A stretch of DNA of 64,000 bases from Dactylosporangium sp. AC04546 (GTDB lineage: Bacteria; Actinomycetota; Actinomycetes; Mycobacteriales; Micromonosporaceae): positions 1 through 64,000 of the forward strand of contig NZ_JAHYSG010000046.1 in the NCBI RefSeq assembly GCF_022095675.1, in the 5' to 3' direction. Shown here in pieces: positions 8,744 through 16,938 of this stretch. Both the position numbers and the translations under genes were made by a program. The stretch's first letter is position 1; each line of letters opens with the position of its first letter. The notes beneath the pieces are model-generated. The model was not told the DNA's origin and did not search any database. It was given only the letters and a program-made list of their open reading frames with translations.

Positions 8744-9375
8744 GGCGCGACGTTCCCGCTGTCCCACGCCCAGACAGCGATCCCGACCCGGTTGCGCACG
8801 CCGAGCTTGCGCTGGATGGCCGCGACGTGCGTTTTCACGGTACCGGCGGAGATGAACAGCCGTTCGCCGATCTCCGCGTTGGTCCGCCCGGCCCCGACGT
8901 GACCGGCCACTTCGAGCTCGCGCTCCGTCAGCGGCTCCACGAGCGCTCGCGGCGCGGGGCGCGGCCCGGTGACGTGCTTGAGCAGCCGGACGGTGACCTC
9001 GGGACTGATCAGGCTGTCCCCGGCGACGGCCGCCCGCACGGCGGCGACGAGCAGCGCCGGCCCGGAGCGCTTGAGCAGGAAGCCGGAGGCCCCGTGGCGC
9101 AGGGCGGGGTACACGTACTCGTCGAGGTCGAACGTGGTGACCACGACGACCCGCGTGGACGACCCGGCCAGCTCGCGCGTGACCGCCAGCCCGTCCATGC
9201 GCGGCATCCGCACGTCGACGAGCGCGACGTCCGGCTGCGTTGCGCGAATGAGCTCGATCGCCGCGACGCCGTCGCCGGCCTCCCCGACGACGTCGATGTC
9301 GCCGGCCTTCTGCAGAATCCGCCGCAGCCCGTCCCGAACCATCGCCTGGTCGTCGGCGATGACCACCCGAATCAC
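8740..9375 (-). CDS. NarL/LuxR-type response regulator
   Basis: 211-aa DNA-binding partner of the kinase downstream. Receiver domain at residues 1-120: acidic pair in VVIADDQ, phospho-acceptor Asp in VALVDVRMPRMDG, Thr in VVVTTF, Lys in LLKRSG. LuxR helix-turn-helix at the C-terminus with LTERELEVAGHVGAGRTNAE and GTVKTHVAAIQRKL. I chose the GTG at 9375 because the receiver beta-strand VIRVVIADDQ begins right there; the long upstream frame extension is antisense to the exporter terminator. It is the first gene of the operon and is separated from the DrrAB-like genes by a terminator hairpin, so it has its own promoter. Confidence 0.9.
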   Translation of the reverse strand: MIRVVIADDQAMVRDGLRRILQKAGDIDVVGEAGDGVAAIELIRATQPDVALVDVRMPRMDGLAVTRELAGSSTRVVVVTTFDLDEYVYPALRHGASGFLLKRSGPALLVAAVRAAVAGDSLISPEVTVRLLKHVTGPRPAPRALVEPLTERELEVAGHVGAGRTNAEIGERLFISAGTVKTHVAAIQRKLGVRNRVGIAVWAWDSGNVAP

Positions 9376-9397
9376 GCTGTCGAGCCTACGTTTCGTG

Positions 9398-9441
9398 CAC
9401 CGACCCCGGCTGGCCGCTTCGCGTGGTCGCCGGGGTCGGTG
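9398..9441 (-). terminator. Hairpin after the DrrB-like gene
   Basis: Perfect 13-bp inverted repeat (9398-9410 with 9429-9441) just after the permease stop at 9449 and before the response regulator start. It probably ends the exporter transcript. No U-tract, as usual in actinobacteria. Confidence 0.75.
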
Positions 9442-9448
9442 TTCACGT

Positions 9449-10192
9449 TCATGCGCGCTTTTTGAAGGTGGACCGCGCCCACAGGTACCCGACGAGCGCG
9501 ATCCCGACGCACCACGCGACGGCGGTGATCGCGTCGGTGGAGGAGGGTGCGCCGTTGAGCAGCCCGCGCAGGGTTTCGATGATCGGGGTGAAGGGCTGGT
9601 ACTCCGCGAACTCCCGGATGCCCGGCCCCATCTTGTCCGCCGGGACGATCGCGCTGCTGAAGAACGGCAGCAGGACCAGCGGAATCGCGGCCATGCCGGC
9701 TGTCTCCGGAGACTTCGCGAACAGGCCCAGGGCGACCGTGAACCACCCGGCCGCGGTGGCGAGCAGCACAATGAGGCCGACCGCGCCCAGCCAGTCGACG
9801 AGGCTCGCCGACGGGTTGAACCCCATGAGGAAGGCCACCCCGACGAGCGCCGCGATGGCGATCAGGTTGGTCAGCACGCTGGCGACGACGTGAGCGGTGA
9901 GCACCGCGCTACGCGAGACGTCCATGACCTTGAACCGGTTGATGATGCCCTTCGTCATGTCGGAGTTCACCGAGGTCGCGGTGGCCCCGAGCCCGTAGCA
10001 GACCGCGAGCAGCATCAGCCCCGGCGTCGCGTAGTCGACGTAGTCGACACCGACACTGAACGCGTCGCCGAGCATGTACACGAACATGAACATGATGACG
10101 ATCGGCATCAGCACCGCATTGAACACCGAGGTCGGATTCCGGGTGACGTGCTTGACGTTGCGCCGCAGCATCACGAGCGAATTGGCGTTCAT
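9449..10192 (-). CDS. ABC-2 type permease (DrrB-like)
   Basis: 247-aa ABC-2 permease of the daunorubicin-resistance DrrB family. N-terminus MNANSLVMLRRNVKHVTRNP is the typical cytoplasmic lead, followed by six hydrophobic segments; the conserved motif near AEYQPFTPIIETLRGLL before the last span is characteristic of the family. ATG at 10192 overlaps the ATPase stop (ATGA). With the ATPase it forms a homodimeric-type drug exporter, giving self-resistance or secretion of a lipophilic compound in known cases. Nothing in the neighbourhood identifies the compound. Confidence 0.9.
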   Translation of the reverse strand: MNANSLVMLRRNVKHVTRNPTSVFNAVLMPIVIMFMFVYMLGDAFSVGVDYVDYATPGLMLLAVCYGLGATATSVNSDMTKGIINRFKVMDVSRSAVLTAHVVASVLTNLIAIAALVGVAFLMGFNPSASLVDWLGAVGLIVLLATAAGWFTVALGLFAKSPETAGMAAIPLVLLPFFSSAIVPADKMGPGIREFAEYQPFTPIIETLRGLLNGAPSSTDAITAVAWCVGIALVGYLWARSTFKKRA

Positions 10193-11130
10193 TTGGCGGC
10201 GACCTCCGTGGCGTGTCCGGTCAGGGCGAGAAAAACGTCGTCGAGGTCCGGCGTGTGCACGGAGAACTCCTCGGCACTGAGCGAATGCGCATCGAGCCGG
10301 TCGAGCAGCGCCCGCAGCGACTGCGTGCCGCCGTCGCCGGGCACCCGGAGGGCCAAGGCCTCGTCGTCCCGCGTGGCCCCGGAGATGACGAGCGCGGCCG
10401 CCTCGAGCTCCGCGGCGGTACCGAACCGCAGCCGCACGTGGGTCCCGGGGATCATGCGCTTGAGCTCGTCGGGCGAGCCCTGGGCGACGAGCCGCCCCTG
10501 GTCGAGCACCGCGATCCGGTCGGCGAGCTGGTCGGCTTCCTCGAGATACTGGGTGGTGAGGAAAACGGTCACGCCGTCGCTCACCAGCTCGCGAATGATC
10601 GTCCACATCGTGCGCCGGCTCCGCGGGTCGAGCCCGGTCGTAGGCTCGTCGAGGAAGATGATCCGCGGACTCCCGACAAGGGTCATGGCCAGGTCAAGCT
10701 TGCGGCGCATACCACCGGAGTAGGTGGAGGCAAGCTTCCCCGCCGCCTCGACAAGCTCGAATCGCTCCAGCAGCCGGGAGACAACCTTCTTGTCGTCCCT
10801 GATGCGCACGGGGCTGAGGTCGACCATGAGCTGCAGGTTCTCCTGGCCGGTCAGCAGTTCGTCAACGGCGGCGAACTGCCCGGTGACCCCGATGGCCCTC
10901 CGCACCGCTTTGGCGTCGGTCCCGATGTCATGCCCATCGACCCGCACGCTGCCCCCGTCGGCCTTCATGAGAGTGGTGAGCACGTTGACGGCGGTGGTCT
11001 TCCCGGCCCCGTTGGGCCCGAGCAGGGAGAAGATGGTGCCGGCGGGCACCGTGAAGTCGATGCCGTCGAGCACAACTTTGTCCCCGAAGGCCTTCCGAAG
11101 CCCGGAGACCTCGATAGCTGAGCTACTCAT
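10189..11130 (-). CDS. ABC-2 exporter ATPase (DrrA-like)
   Basis: 313-aa ATPase of the DrrA family. Walker A LLGPNGAGKTT, Q-loop in GVTGQFAAVDELLTG, signature TYSGGMRRKLDLAM, Walker B IIFLDEPTTGLDP, and the family-typical H-loop replacement TTQYLEEAD (Gln where many ATPases have His). The C-terminal domain ends with DLDDVFLALTGH, the conserved DrrA regulatory motif. The ATG at 11130 is the first Met before the family N-terminus; no clear ribosome site precedes it. It is divergent from the RibD-like reductase, and the shared 120-bp intergenic region carries 11-bp tandem repeats that may be an activator site. Confidence 0.92.
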   Translation of the reverse strand: MSSSAIEVSGLRKAFGDKVVLDGIDFTVPAGTIFSLLGPNGAGKTTAVNVLTTLMKADGGSVRVDGHDIGTDAKAVRRAIGVTGQFAAVDELLTGQENLQLMVDLSPVRIRDDKKVVSRLLERFELVEAAGKLASTYSGGMRRKLDLAMTLVGSPRIIFLDEPTTGLDPRSRRTMWTIIRELVSDGVTVFLTTQYLEEADQLADRIAVLDQGRLVAQGSPDELKRMIPGTHVRLRFGTAAELEAAALVISGATRDDEALALRVPGDGGTQSLRALLDRLDAHSLSAEEFSVHTPDLDDVFLALTGHATEVAAK

Positions 11131-11146
11131 GGGGAAGACAATCGAG

Positions 11147-11179
11147 CCCGCCACTGTCACGCCCCTGACACGCCCCTGA
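11147..11179 (-). promoter_or_regulatory. 11-bp direct repeats in the drrAB-like promoter region
   Basis: Read on the minus strand, two identical 11-mers TCAGGGGCGTG (11169-11179 and 11158-11168) are followed by a weaker third copy ACAGTGGCGGG (11147-11157). They end about 16 bases upstream of the DrrA-like ATG. SARP activators are known to bind direct repeats with an 11-bp period next to the -10 region, so this is a possible SARP or similar operator (inference). Confidence 0.4.
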
Positions 11180-11251
11180 CACCGCGCACCGATGAGGTTT
11201 CGCACAGCGCCCGTCTGTACGTATGAGATCGACTTACGAGAGGCTGGCATG

Positions 11252-11836
11252 ATGCGGAAACTGACCTTCGGCATGAATGTGACCCTGGACGGCTACATCG
11301 CCGCGCCCGGCGACGACCTCGGCTGGAGTGGCGGTGAGGGACCGGACTCGTCGCCGAGCGACGAGCTGTTCCAGTGGTGGTCCGACCGGGTGGGGGCGAC
11401 GGGCCTGGCGCTGTATGGGCGCAAGCTGTGGGAGGCGATGAGTTCCCATTGGCCGACCGCCGACCAGCAGCCCGGCGCCACACAGGCGGAAATCGAGTAC
11501 GCCCGCCGCTGGCGGGACATGCCGAAGGTGCTGTTCTCCTCGACGACCAGCACGGTCGACTGGAACACCCGCCTGGTCACCGGCGACGCGGTCACCGAGA
11601 TCACCCGGCTCAAGACAGAGGACGCCGGCCCGATGGACATCGGCGGCGCGACGCTCGCCGGGGCGGCCATGCGGGCCGGGTTGATCGACGAGTACATGCT
11701 GGTCACCGTGCCGGTCCTGGTGGGCGGCGGCACGCCGTTCTTCACCGCGCTGGACAGCTGGGTGAACCTGACCCTGGTGGAGACGCGGACATTTCCCGGC
11801 GGCGTCGTGCTGACCCGATACGAGACGAGGCGATGA
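11252..11836 (+). CDS. RibD C-terminal/DHFR-like reductase family protein
   Basis: 194-aa protein of the dihydrofolate-reductase-fold family common in actinobacteria, usually annotated as dihydrofolate reductase family or RibD C-terminal domain; these are NADPH-binding reductases of unknown substrate, rarely true DHFRs. The start RKLTFGMNVTLDGYIA, the LYGRKLWEAM segment and the GGATLAGAAMRAGLIDEY nucleotide-binding stretch are typical. ATG at 11252 has AGAGG eight bases upstream (the ATG at 11249 is the alternative). A strong hairpin follows the stop. Confidence 0.85.
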   Translation: MRKLTFGMNVTLDGYIAAPGDDLGWSGGEGPDSSPSDELFQWWSDRVGATGLALYGRKLWEAMSSHWPTADQQPGATQAEIEYARRWRDMPKVLFSSTTSTVDWNTRLVTGDAVTEITRLKTEDAGPMDIGGATLAGAAMRAGLIDEYMLVTVPVLVGGGTPFFTALDSWVNLTLVETRTFPGGVVLTRYETRR

Positions 11837-11906
11837 GCACGGGCCAGTTGCTCGGTTCGTGAGGCCGGGTCGAAATCCATCCTGACGTTCTTCGGGCGTC
11901 AAGATG

Positions 11907-11931
11907 CCCCGCCGGCAACGCCGGCGGGGCG
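11907..11931 (+). terminator. Hairpin between convergent genes
   Basis: Perfect 10-bp inverted repeat, GCCCCGCCGG with its complement, five-base loop, 70 bases after the reductase stop and 113 bases from the convergent sigma gene end. Could serve both directions. Confidence 0.7.
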
Positions 11932-12043
11932 GTGGTGTTCGCGTTGTCGCGTTGGTGTTCAGCCGGTCGGTTGCTCATTCCGCGGTGACTTCGGTGACGC
12001 CGGCCCGTGGCGCTGGACTCGTCGACGACGGGGACTTGTCTGA

Positions 12044-13051
12044 TCACAGTGTCGGGGGCAGGTCCAGCCATGGTTTGTCGGTGGCGTCGAATCCGGTGAG
12101 CTCGGCGATCTTCCCGTCGACGATGTGCAGGACCGCGATGTTGAACAACCGGTACTCCGGGTCGTCAGGGGTGCGGAGGTACAGCGCGGCGGCGGGCATG
12201 CGGTTGACCGTCGTGGCGATACAGCGCCAGTCGTCGTAGCCGGGCTGGAAGAGCCCACCGGAGACCCAGCCGTCCACCGCGTCCTTGGCCGTGATGACCG
12301 AAGTGCCCGCCTCGGGCAGCATCACGAAGCGCAGGTCGTCGCGCAGCAGGGACATCAGCCCGTCGAGGTCGTTGCGCTCATGGGCGTCGATGTACGACTT
12401 CACCACGCCGCGCTCGTCATTCGACAGCTCGTGGGCGGCGGGGCTCCGCCAGTCGAGGCGGCGGTCGGGCAGCTGCTCGCGCATCGTCACGCGCGCCCGC
12501 TGCAGCGCGCTGGTCACCGATGCGATGGTCAGTTCGAGGGCGTCGGCGGCCTTCGACGCCGGCCAGCCGACGACGTCGCGCAGGATGAACACCGCGCGCT
12601 GCCGCGGCGGCAGGTGCTGGACGGCGACGATGAACGCCAGCTCGATCGTCTCCCGCGCCACCACCGATTCCTGCGGGTCCTCGGGGAGCATCCGGTCGGG
12701 GTACGGCTGCAGGTACAGCACCTCGGAACTGGAGTCCGACAGCCCGGACGGTACGGGTGTGCGGTCATTGCGCTTCTCCAGGAAGTCAAGGCAGACGTTC
12801 GTCGCGATCCGGTACAGCCAGGTCCGCAGCGCAGCGTGGCCCTTGAACGACTCCCGCTTGTTCCACGCTCGCAGGAACGTCTCCTGCGTCATGTCCTGGG
12901 CGTCCTCGTAGTTCGCAAGCATCCGGTAGCAGTGCACCTGCAGCTCACGCCGGTGGCGCTCCGTGATGAGCGCAAACCGCGCCGTATCGCCTGAACGAAC
13001 CACCGCGATGAACGAGGCCTCGTCAGCGCCCAGCGGTCTAGCGTCGGTCAT
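12044..13051 (-). CDS. ECF sigma factor with SnoaL-like C-terminal domain
   Basis: 335-aa extracytoplasmic-function sigma factor. Residues about 15-85 are region 2 (HCYRMLANYEDAQDMTQETF, then RTWLYRIATNVCLDFL), about 135-190 region 4 (LPPRQRAVFILRDVVGWPAS and the recognition helix ALELTIASVTSALQRAR), and 205-335 a SnoaL/NTF2-like domain (VKSYIDAHERNDLDGLMSLL). This fusion is known for SigJ/ECF41-like and related factors, in which the C-terminal domain controls activity without a classical anti-sigma factor. I chose the ATG at 13051, which has GGAAGGA nine bases upstream. No anti-sigma gene is adjacent. Regulon unknown. Confidence 0.9.
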   Translation of the reverse strand: MTDARPLGADEASFIAVVRSGDTARFALITERHRRELQVHCYRMLANYEDAQDMTQETFLRAWNKRESFKGHAALRTWLYRIATNVCLDFLEKRNDRTPVPSGLSDSSSEVLYLQPYPDRMLPEDPQESVVARETIELAFIVAVQHLPPRQRAVFILRDVVGWPASKAADALELTIASVTSALQRARVTMREQLPDRRLDWRSPAAHELSNDERGVVKSYIDAHERNDLDGLMSLLRDDLRFVMLPEAGTSVITAKDAVDGWVSGGLFQPGYDDWRCIATTVNRMPAAALYLRTPDDPEYRLFNIAVLHIVDGKIAELTGFDATDKPWLDLPPTL

Positions 13052-13303
13052 GGTCAGCAATCCTTCCACCGGTGCGAGGGGGCTACCAGAACCGACGACG
13101 TGGCGGAAGAATTCTGATCGGTGAAGCCGCTGACACCGGGCCGTTCGTCAGGGCGGATGGGTCGGGTCGATCCAGGGTAGGTGCTCCAGGTCAGACATAC
13201 AGGCCGCCGTAGTATCCGATGAACATCTCGTCCAGGACCCACATCAGCATCACCCGGGCCAGAGCCGCCTCAGAATGCCGCGCCCTTACATCGAGCCAAC
13301 GCG
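13052..13303. other. Intergenic, no gene called
   Basis: The stretch between the sigma gene and the tRNA terminator. A short minus-strand open frame at about 13195-13272 ends in DEMFIGYYGGLYV and stop but has no start or homologue I recognise. Confidence 0.4.
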
Positions 13304-13337
13304 AGGATGCCCCCAGCCGTTCGGCCGGGGGCATCCT
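13304..13337 (-). terminator. Terminator of tRNA-Arg
   Basis: Eleven-bp stem (13304-13314 with 13327-13337) plus a three-bp inner stem with a GTTC/GAAC loop, lying about 80 bases past the 3' end of the minus-strand tRNA. Confidence 0.65.
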
Positions 13338-13417
13338 TAAACGTCTACTCGAACGCGAAACTGGCCTCTACGATCAGTGACCGGCCGGTCGCGCTGCGCG
13401 TTTGTAGTTCTGTGACG

Positions 13418-13490
13418 TGCCCCCGGCAGGATTCGAACCTGCGACACACGGTTTAGGAAACCGTTGCTCTATCCCCTGAGCTACGAGGGC
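13418..13490 (-). tRNA. tRNA-Arg (anticodon CCT)
   Basis: 73-nt tRNA read on the minus strand. Acceptor stem GCCCTCG pairs with CGGGGGC (one G-T pair); anticodon stem ACGGT/ACCGT closes the loop TTCCTAA with anticodon CCT (reads AGG); T arm GCAGG-TTCGAAT-CCTGC; discriminator A at 13418. CCA is not encoded. No duplicated 3' fragment of this tRNA was noticed elsewhere in the window. Confidence 0.95.
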
Positions 13491-14103
13491 GCGAGTCACC
13501 AGGGTACCTGCCAGCGCGTACCAACGGGTGACAGGGCGTCCCACCCGGTACCAGCCGGCTGACACCGCCGATCGCGGCGACCGGTGGAGCACACATGGAG
13601 CACACGGATCCGCGCCGATGGGGCCGGTGCCAACCAGTACCGGACAGTGCCAATCGGTACCAAGCGGTGCCATCGACTCACCGAGCACTTTCCGAGCACA
13701 GCAGAGATCAGCGTAACGCCACCCGCCGGTGTTGACAGCTCATATTGCCGGCCAGCCGATGTACGGCTGGCGGACTCAGCCACGGCATCGTCGATGCGGA
13801 GTCGCATTGACCGGTGGATGTCCTGTCCGACTCGACGAGTAAGGTCCCGTCTGATCTCCGATGGTCGACCCGGCCGTTCGAAGATTACCCAGCTCGTCGC
13901 GTGTCCTCAACGTCGTAGCGAGCCTTCTCGGGGAAGCCGCGATCGGGCGGACGTACTCGGACGCGCGAACGGCGTGACCACCAACGCGACGAGTTCGAGC
14001 ACCTGCCGGATGGCCCGGCGGCGGTCAGCCACTCCTCGCGGCCGGTCGGGCCTTTTGCGTGCAGACGACTGGGGCGGCCGGCACGAGCTGTCCACCCACC
14101 ACG
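13491..14103. other. Intergenic stretch between tRNA-Arg and accessory genes
   Basis: No convincing gene. 13500-13680 is rich in GGTACC- and TGGCAC-like hexamers at irregular spacing. The rest has only overlapping short frames without recognisable products, which looks like decayed sequence. Confidence 0.4.
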
Positions 14104-14607
14104 CTACTGCCGCCCTTGATCGGCCGCGGCCTGGGTCTTCCGCGTGTTGCCGAACCTGCTTTGCTCCCACCGCCATGGGTCGTCGAGCAGCACGAGGGTG
14201 CTGCAACCACCGCCCATGTGGCTCGGTTCGCTGCCGAGCGCCGCGACGAGTTCGTGCCAGCGATCCTCGTCCTCGTGTCTGAGTAGGTCGGCCGCGTTGT
14301 AGACGATGAGCCACTGATTGAGCGAGGCGGCCCGGTCGCCGATGCTGCTGACGAAGTCAGACCAGCCGCGCGTCGCCTGGTAGGGCAGTTGGAGCGCCGC
14401 AGTCAGGTGCTCGATGGTCCGGGCGACGGTGGTGCAGGCCGTACCGAGTGCGAACCGAATGTCGAAATGGCCGCCCCCCGCGATTAGGTCCAGGGAGGCA
14501 TCGACTTCGGACGCCAGATCGTCGAAGCGGTCCGGCGTCAGGTCTGCGATGATCGTTCGCCCACGAGTTGTGAGCACCCGCTCGGCGAGGACGTCGAGAT
14601 CTGCCAT
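14104..14607 (-). CDS. Hypothetical protein
   Basis: 167-aa soluble protein not recognised. From the ATG at 14607 it reads as a mostly helical acidic protein: MADLDVLAERVLTTRG, then TIIADLTPDRFDDLASEVDA, a Cys-containing helix FALGTACTTVARTIEHLTAA, and a C-terminus rich in Trp and charged residues (EDRWHELVAAL, LVLLDDPWRWEQSRF). No signal peptide or membrane span. It is divergent from the frameshifted nuclease gene, with 164 bases between starts, and lies at the edge of the defence-like region, so a role as partner or immunity protein is possible but unsupported. The last 15 residues are low-complexity. Confidence 0.5.
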   Translation of the reverse strand: MADLDVLAERVLTTRGRTIIADLTPDRFDDLASEVDASLDLIAGGGHFDIRFALGTACTTVARTIEHLTAALQLPYQATRGWSDFVSSIGDRAASLNQWLIVYNAADLLRHEDEDRWHELVAALGSEPSHMGGGCSTLVLLDDPWRWEQSRFGNTRKTQAAADQGRQ

Positions 14608-14771
14608 GCCGACAGTGTGGCAGCACGCCGAGCCCGGCCGAGCGAGGCCGCAGCGCGGTCGCCCGGCAGAGCGGCTGATGGCGCGACCACGACCTGTCGC
14701 GTCGGCCTGCAGTGGACTGTCACGCCTTGCAGGAGCAGGATGGCGCACATCGTCGACGGTGGAGGTACCGC

Positions 14772-15526
14772 GTGGCGGGCGAACTGCTGTACTCGGTGGA
14801 CGGCGCCACAGCCACCGCGGCGCAACGAATCTCGTTGGCTGACGCGGGCCTGCTCGAGCGTCGACACCTGCAACAGTGGGTGGTCGAACATCCGGAGCTG
14901 ATCGGCGACGGCGTCAAGATCGTCGCGTTCGAATACGGCCGATGGATCGCTGGCGCCGCGACACCGACGGCCGACCGGCTCGATGTCCTCGGGGTCGACC
15001 GCACCGGACGGTTGGTAGTCGTAGAACTGAAGCGGGACCGCGCCCCGGACAGCGTCACCACGCAGGCGATCAATTACGCGGCGATGGTGCACCGATTCAG
15101 TCTCGACACGCTCGCCGACGTCCATGCCGACCACCTCGGTGCCGACACCACCCCGGACGAGGCACGTAGCCGGTTGATGGAATGGGCAGAGACGATCTCT
15201 GACGAGACGCTCCGCCCGCCGCGGGTTGTGCTCATGGCGGCCGAATTCGGCCCGGTGGTCACCAACACCACGTTGTTCCTGCGGAGATCGGCCTCGACAT
15301 CCGCCTGGTCCGCTACCAGCTCTACCGCACCGCGGCAGGTGAGCAGATGCTGTCCGTGGCGCAGCTGCTGCCAGTCCCGGAGCTGGACCAGTTCATAGTG
15401 CGTCCGCGCACCAGTCGTCCGACCGCGCCCAACACCGGCGCGGAACGCCGGCCCACGGCGGAGCGGCAGTCCAGTCGCCCTGGGAACCGCGACGACGATC
15501 ATGGCCCCCGAGGCCGCCGTTCCTGA
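14772..15526 (+). pseudogene. PD-(D/E)XK nuclease-like gene (NucS/DUF91-like), frameshifted
   Basis: From the GTG at 14772 (GGAGG six bases upstream) the frame encodes a nuclease-like domain: DRLDVLGVDRTGRLVVVELK contains the pattern Asp71...Glu85-x-Lys87 of PD-(D/E)XK enzymes, followed by ATTQAINYAAM-like helices and RVVLMAAEF. At about 15279-15286 the match jumps frame: after TNTTLFL the continuation GLDIRLVRYQLYR and VAQLLPVPELDQF is in another frame and runs to a stop at 15524-15526. A one-base loss (or two-base gain) explains it. Full length would be about 250 residues. Either a recent pseudogene or a sequencing error; the remaining reading is otherwise clean. Known relatives act on DNA; the exact role here is unknown. 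Confidence 0.7.
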
Positions 15527-15873
15527 CAGCGGTATCAACACCACGCGTAGCCGATCCGACACGGTACTGACCATGGCGCCGGCTCTGTCGCGGGGCGGAA
15601 GGTCGGCAGTGTGCGACAACAACCTATTCGTCGACCAGGATCTGGAACCTTCTGATCCGTAGATAAGATGCCCGGCGGCACTGGTCACAGCCTTGATCAA
15701 TCTATCGCATCCGCTCGATTTCCCTCGATTCGACCTGATGGGTCCTCCACAGTAGACACACCGCGATCAGCTTGGGCGACGACGTCAGTCACACGCGAAC
15801 CAATTCCCGCTGCGCGGCACCGGATCGATCACCCGATTGGCGGTTACTGCCGGCTGCCGACCACACTGGACAG
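15527..15873. other. Intergenic, nothing recognised
   Basis: Region downstream of both the broken nuclease gene and the receiver gene. GC content looks somewhat lower than in neighbouring genes. Only short open frames without family features. Confidence 0.4.
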
Positions 15874-16938
15874 CTACTCACCGTAGTTCTTAATGAAGAG
15901 TTCGGTCTCGATGCGGGCCGGACCCAGGCGGCTCTCGGCGGCCAGCCGGCCGATCCGGTCGGCCTCGCGGTCCATCTGCTCGACCGCTCGGAGGTAGTCG
16001 CCCTCGGACCGGGTCGCCCGCAGGCGCTGGCGGGCCTTCCGTCGCAGACGTTGCACCAGGTGGGTCAACTGGTCGCAGGCCAGCGCGGTCGGGCCCTCGC
16101 GGAGCAGTTCGTCGACCCGCTGGGCGACGTAGGCCATGTCCGCGCCGGGGCCGTCGCCCTTCTTGAAGATGACGTCGACCAGGCCGAGCGATTTGATCCA
16201 TTCGGGGACCGATCGGTTCTCCGGCGGCCGCAGGGTGATCATCACGACCGGCAGATCAGCGCCCCCCGCGTTGATCCGGCGGACGATGGTGTCGCCCGTC
16301 GCATCGGCGTAGGTGCTGGTCAGGTGCAGGTCGACGACGGCTAGGTCGAAGCTGTTGAGAGCCGGCAGAAATTTCTCGAATTCGTCGAAGGAGTGCGCGA
16401 CCTCGCAGCGACTGCGCCCCAGCCGCTGGGCCAGATTGTCGCCAACCTGATCGTCGACAATCAGGATGCGCCGACCTCGGTCCACCAGGTAGTCGTGCGC
16501 GGCCTCGAGCCGGTCGTACATCTCCGGTGCCGGGTTGGGCAGGCCCGTGAACTGCGGCAGCCCGGAGGTCCACAGTGCCAGGGCGGCGGCCGCTGCCTGG
16601 TCACCGCCTTGGTTGCCGGCGCGGCGAACCTCGTCCACCAGATTGAGGAAGCGCACGGCATCGACGTCGATGTCGTCCTGCTCCAGACGCCAGGCCTTGT
16701 CCGCCTTCACACCCTCGCTCGCCAACGTCAGGGAGGTTCGAGTCTGAAACCGCTCCATACGCTTACGCAGCGTCCCGGAGCTCACCCCGAGGGCGGACAT
16801 GACCGTCCGGGCGTGCAGGCCCGACTTGCCCCCGAGGGTCAGCGCGACGACCAGCCACGCGTCGTCCGGCGGCAAGGCGATCGGCCGGCCGTCGCGGGTT
16901 TCCTTGACCCGGCCGTCCAGCAACTCGATCTCGATCAT
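15874..16938 (-). CDS. Receiver-domain protein, third gene of Mokosh-like operon
   Basis: 354-aa protein. Residues 1-90 look like a winged-helix module (LHARTVMSALGVSSGTLRKR) and 92-130 resemble a BTAD-like helix pair ending ALALWTSGLP, together reminiscent of SARP N-termini (tentative). Residues 156-280 are a CheY-like receiver: acidic Asp162-Asp163 in ILIVDDQ, phospho-acceptor Asp203 in FDLAVVDLHL, Thr235 in VVMITL, Lys259/260 in VIFKKGDG. A basic helical tail (295-345) follows. Its ATG overlaps the stop of the PLD/kinase gene (ATGA, 16935-16938), so it is made together with a protein that carries a histidine-kinase core and is the obvious phosphotransfer partner (inference). It may report infection to DNA or release the nuclease. 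Confidence 0.8.
   Translation of the reverse strand: MIEIELLDGRVKETRDGRPIALPPDDAWLVVALTLGGKSGLHARTVMSALGVSSGTLRKRMERFQTRTSLTLASEGVKADKAWRLEQDDIDVDAVRFLNLVDEVRRAGNQGGDQAAAAALALWTSGLPQFTGLPNPAPEMYDRLEAAHDYLVDRGRRILIVDDQVGDNLAQRLGRSRCEVAHSFDEFEKFLPALNSFDLAVVDLHLTSTYADATGDTIVRRINAGGADLPVVMITLRPPENRSVPEWIKSLGLVDVIFKKGDGPGADMAYVAQRVDELLREGPTALACDQLTHLVQRLRRKARQRLRATRSEGDYLRAVEQMDREADRIGRLAAESRLGPARIETELFIKNYGE

Noticed and set aside
13418..13490. tRNA-Arg as attachment site of the 14-26 kb region
   Set aside because: The accessory genes lie on the 5' side of the tRNA, no integrase is present, and no second copy of the tRNA 3' end was seen.
13500..13690. GGTACC/TGGCAC-rich stretch as a repeat array
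   Set aside because: Spacing and sequence are irregular; no consistent unit, so not a CRISPR or iteron array.
15668..15886. 72-aa ORF after the broken nuclease gene
   Set aside because: No ribosome site or family features; overlaps the end of the receiver gene.
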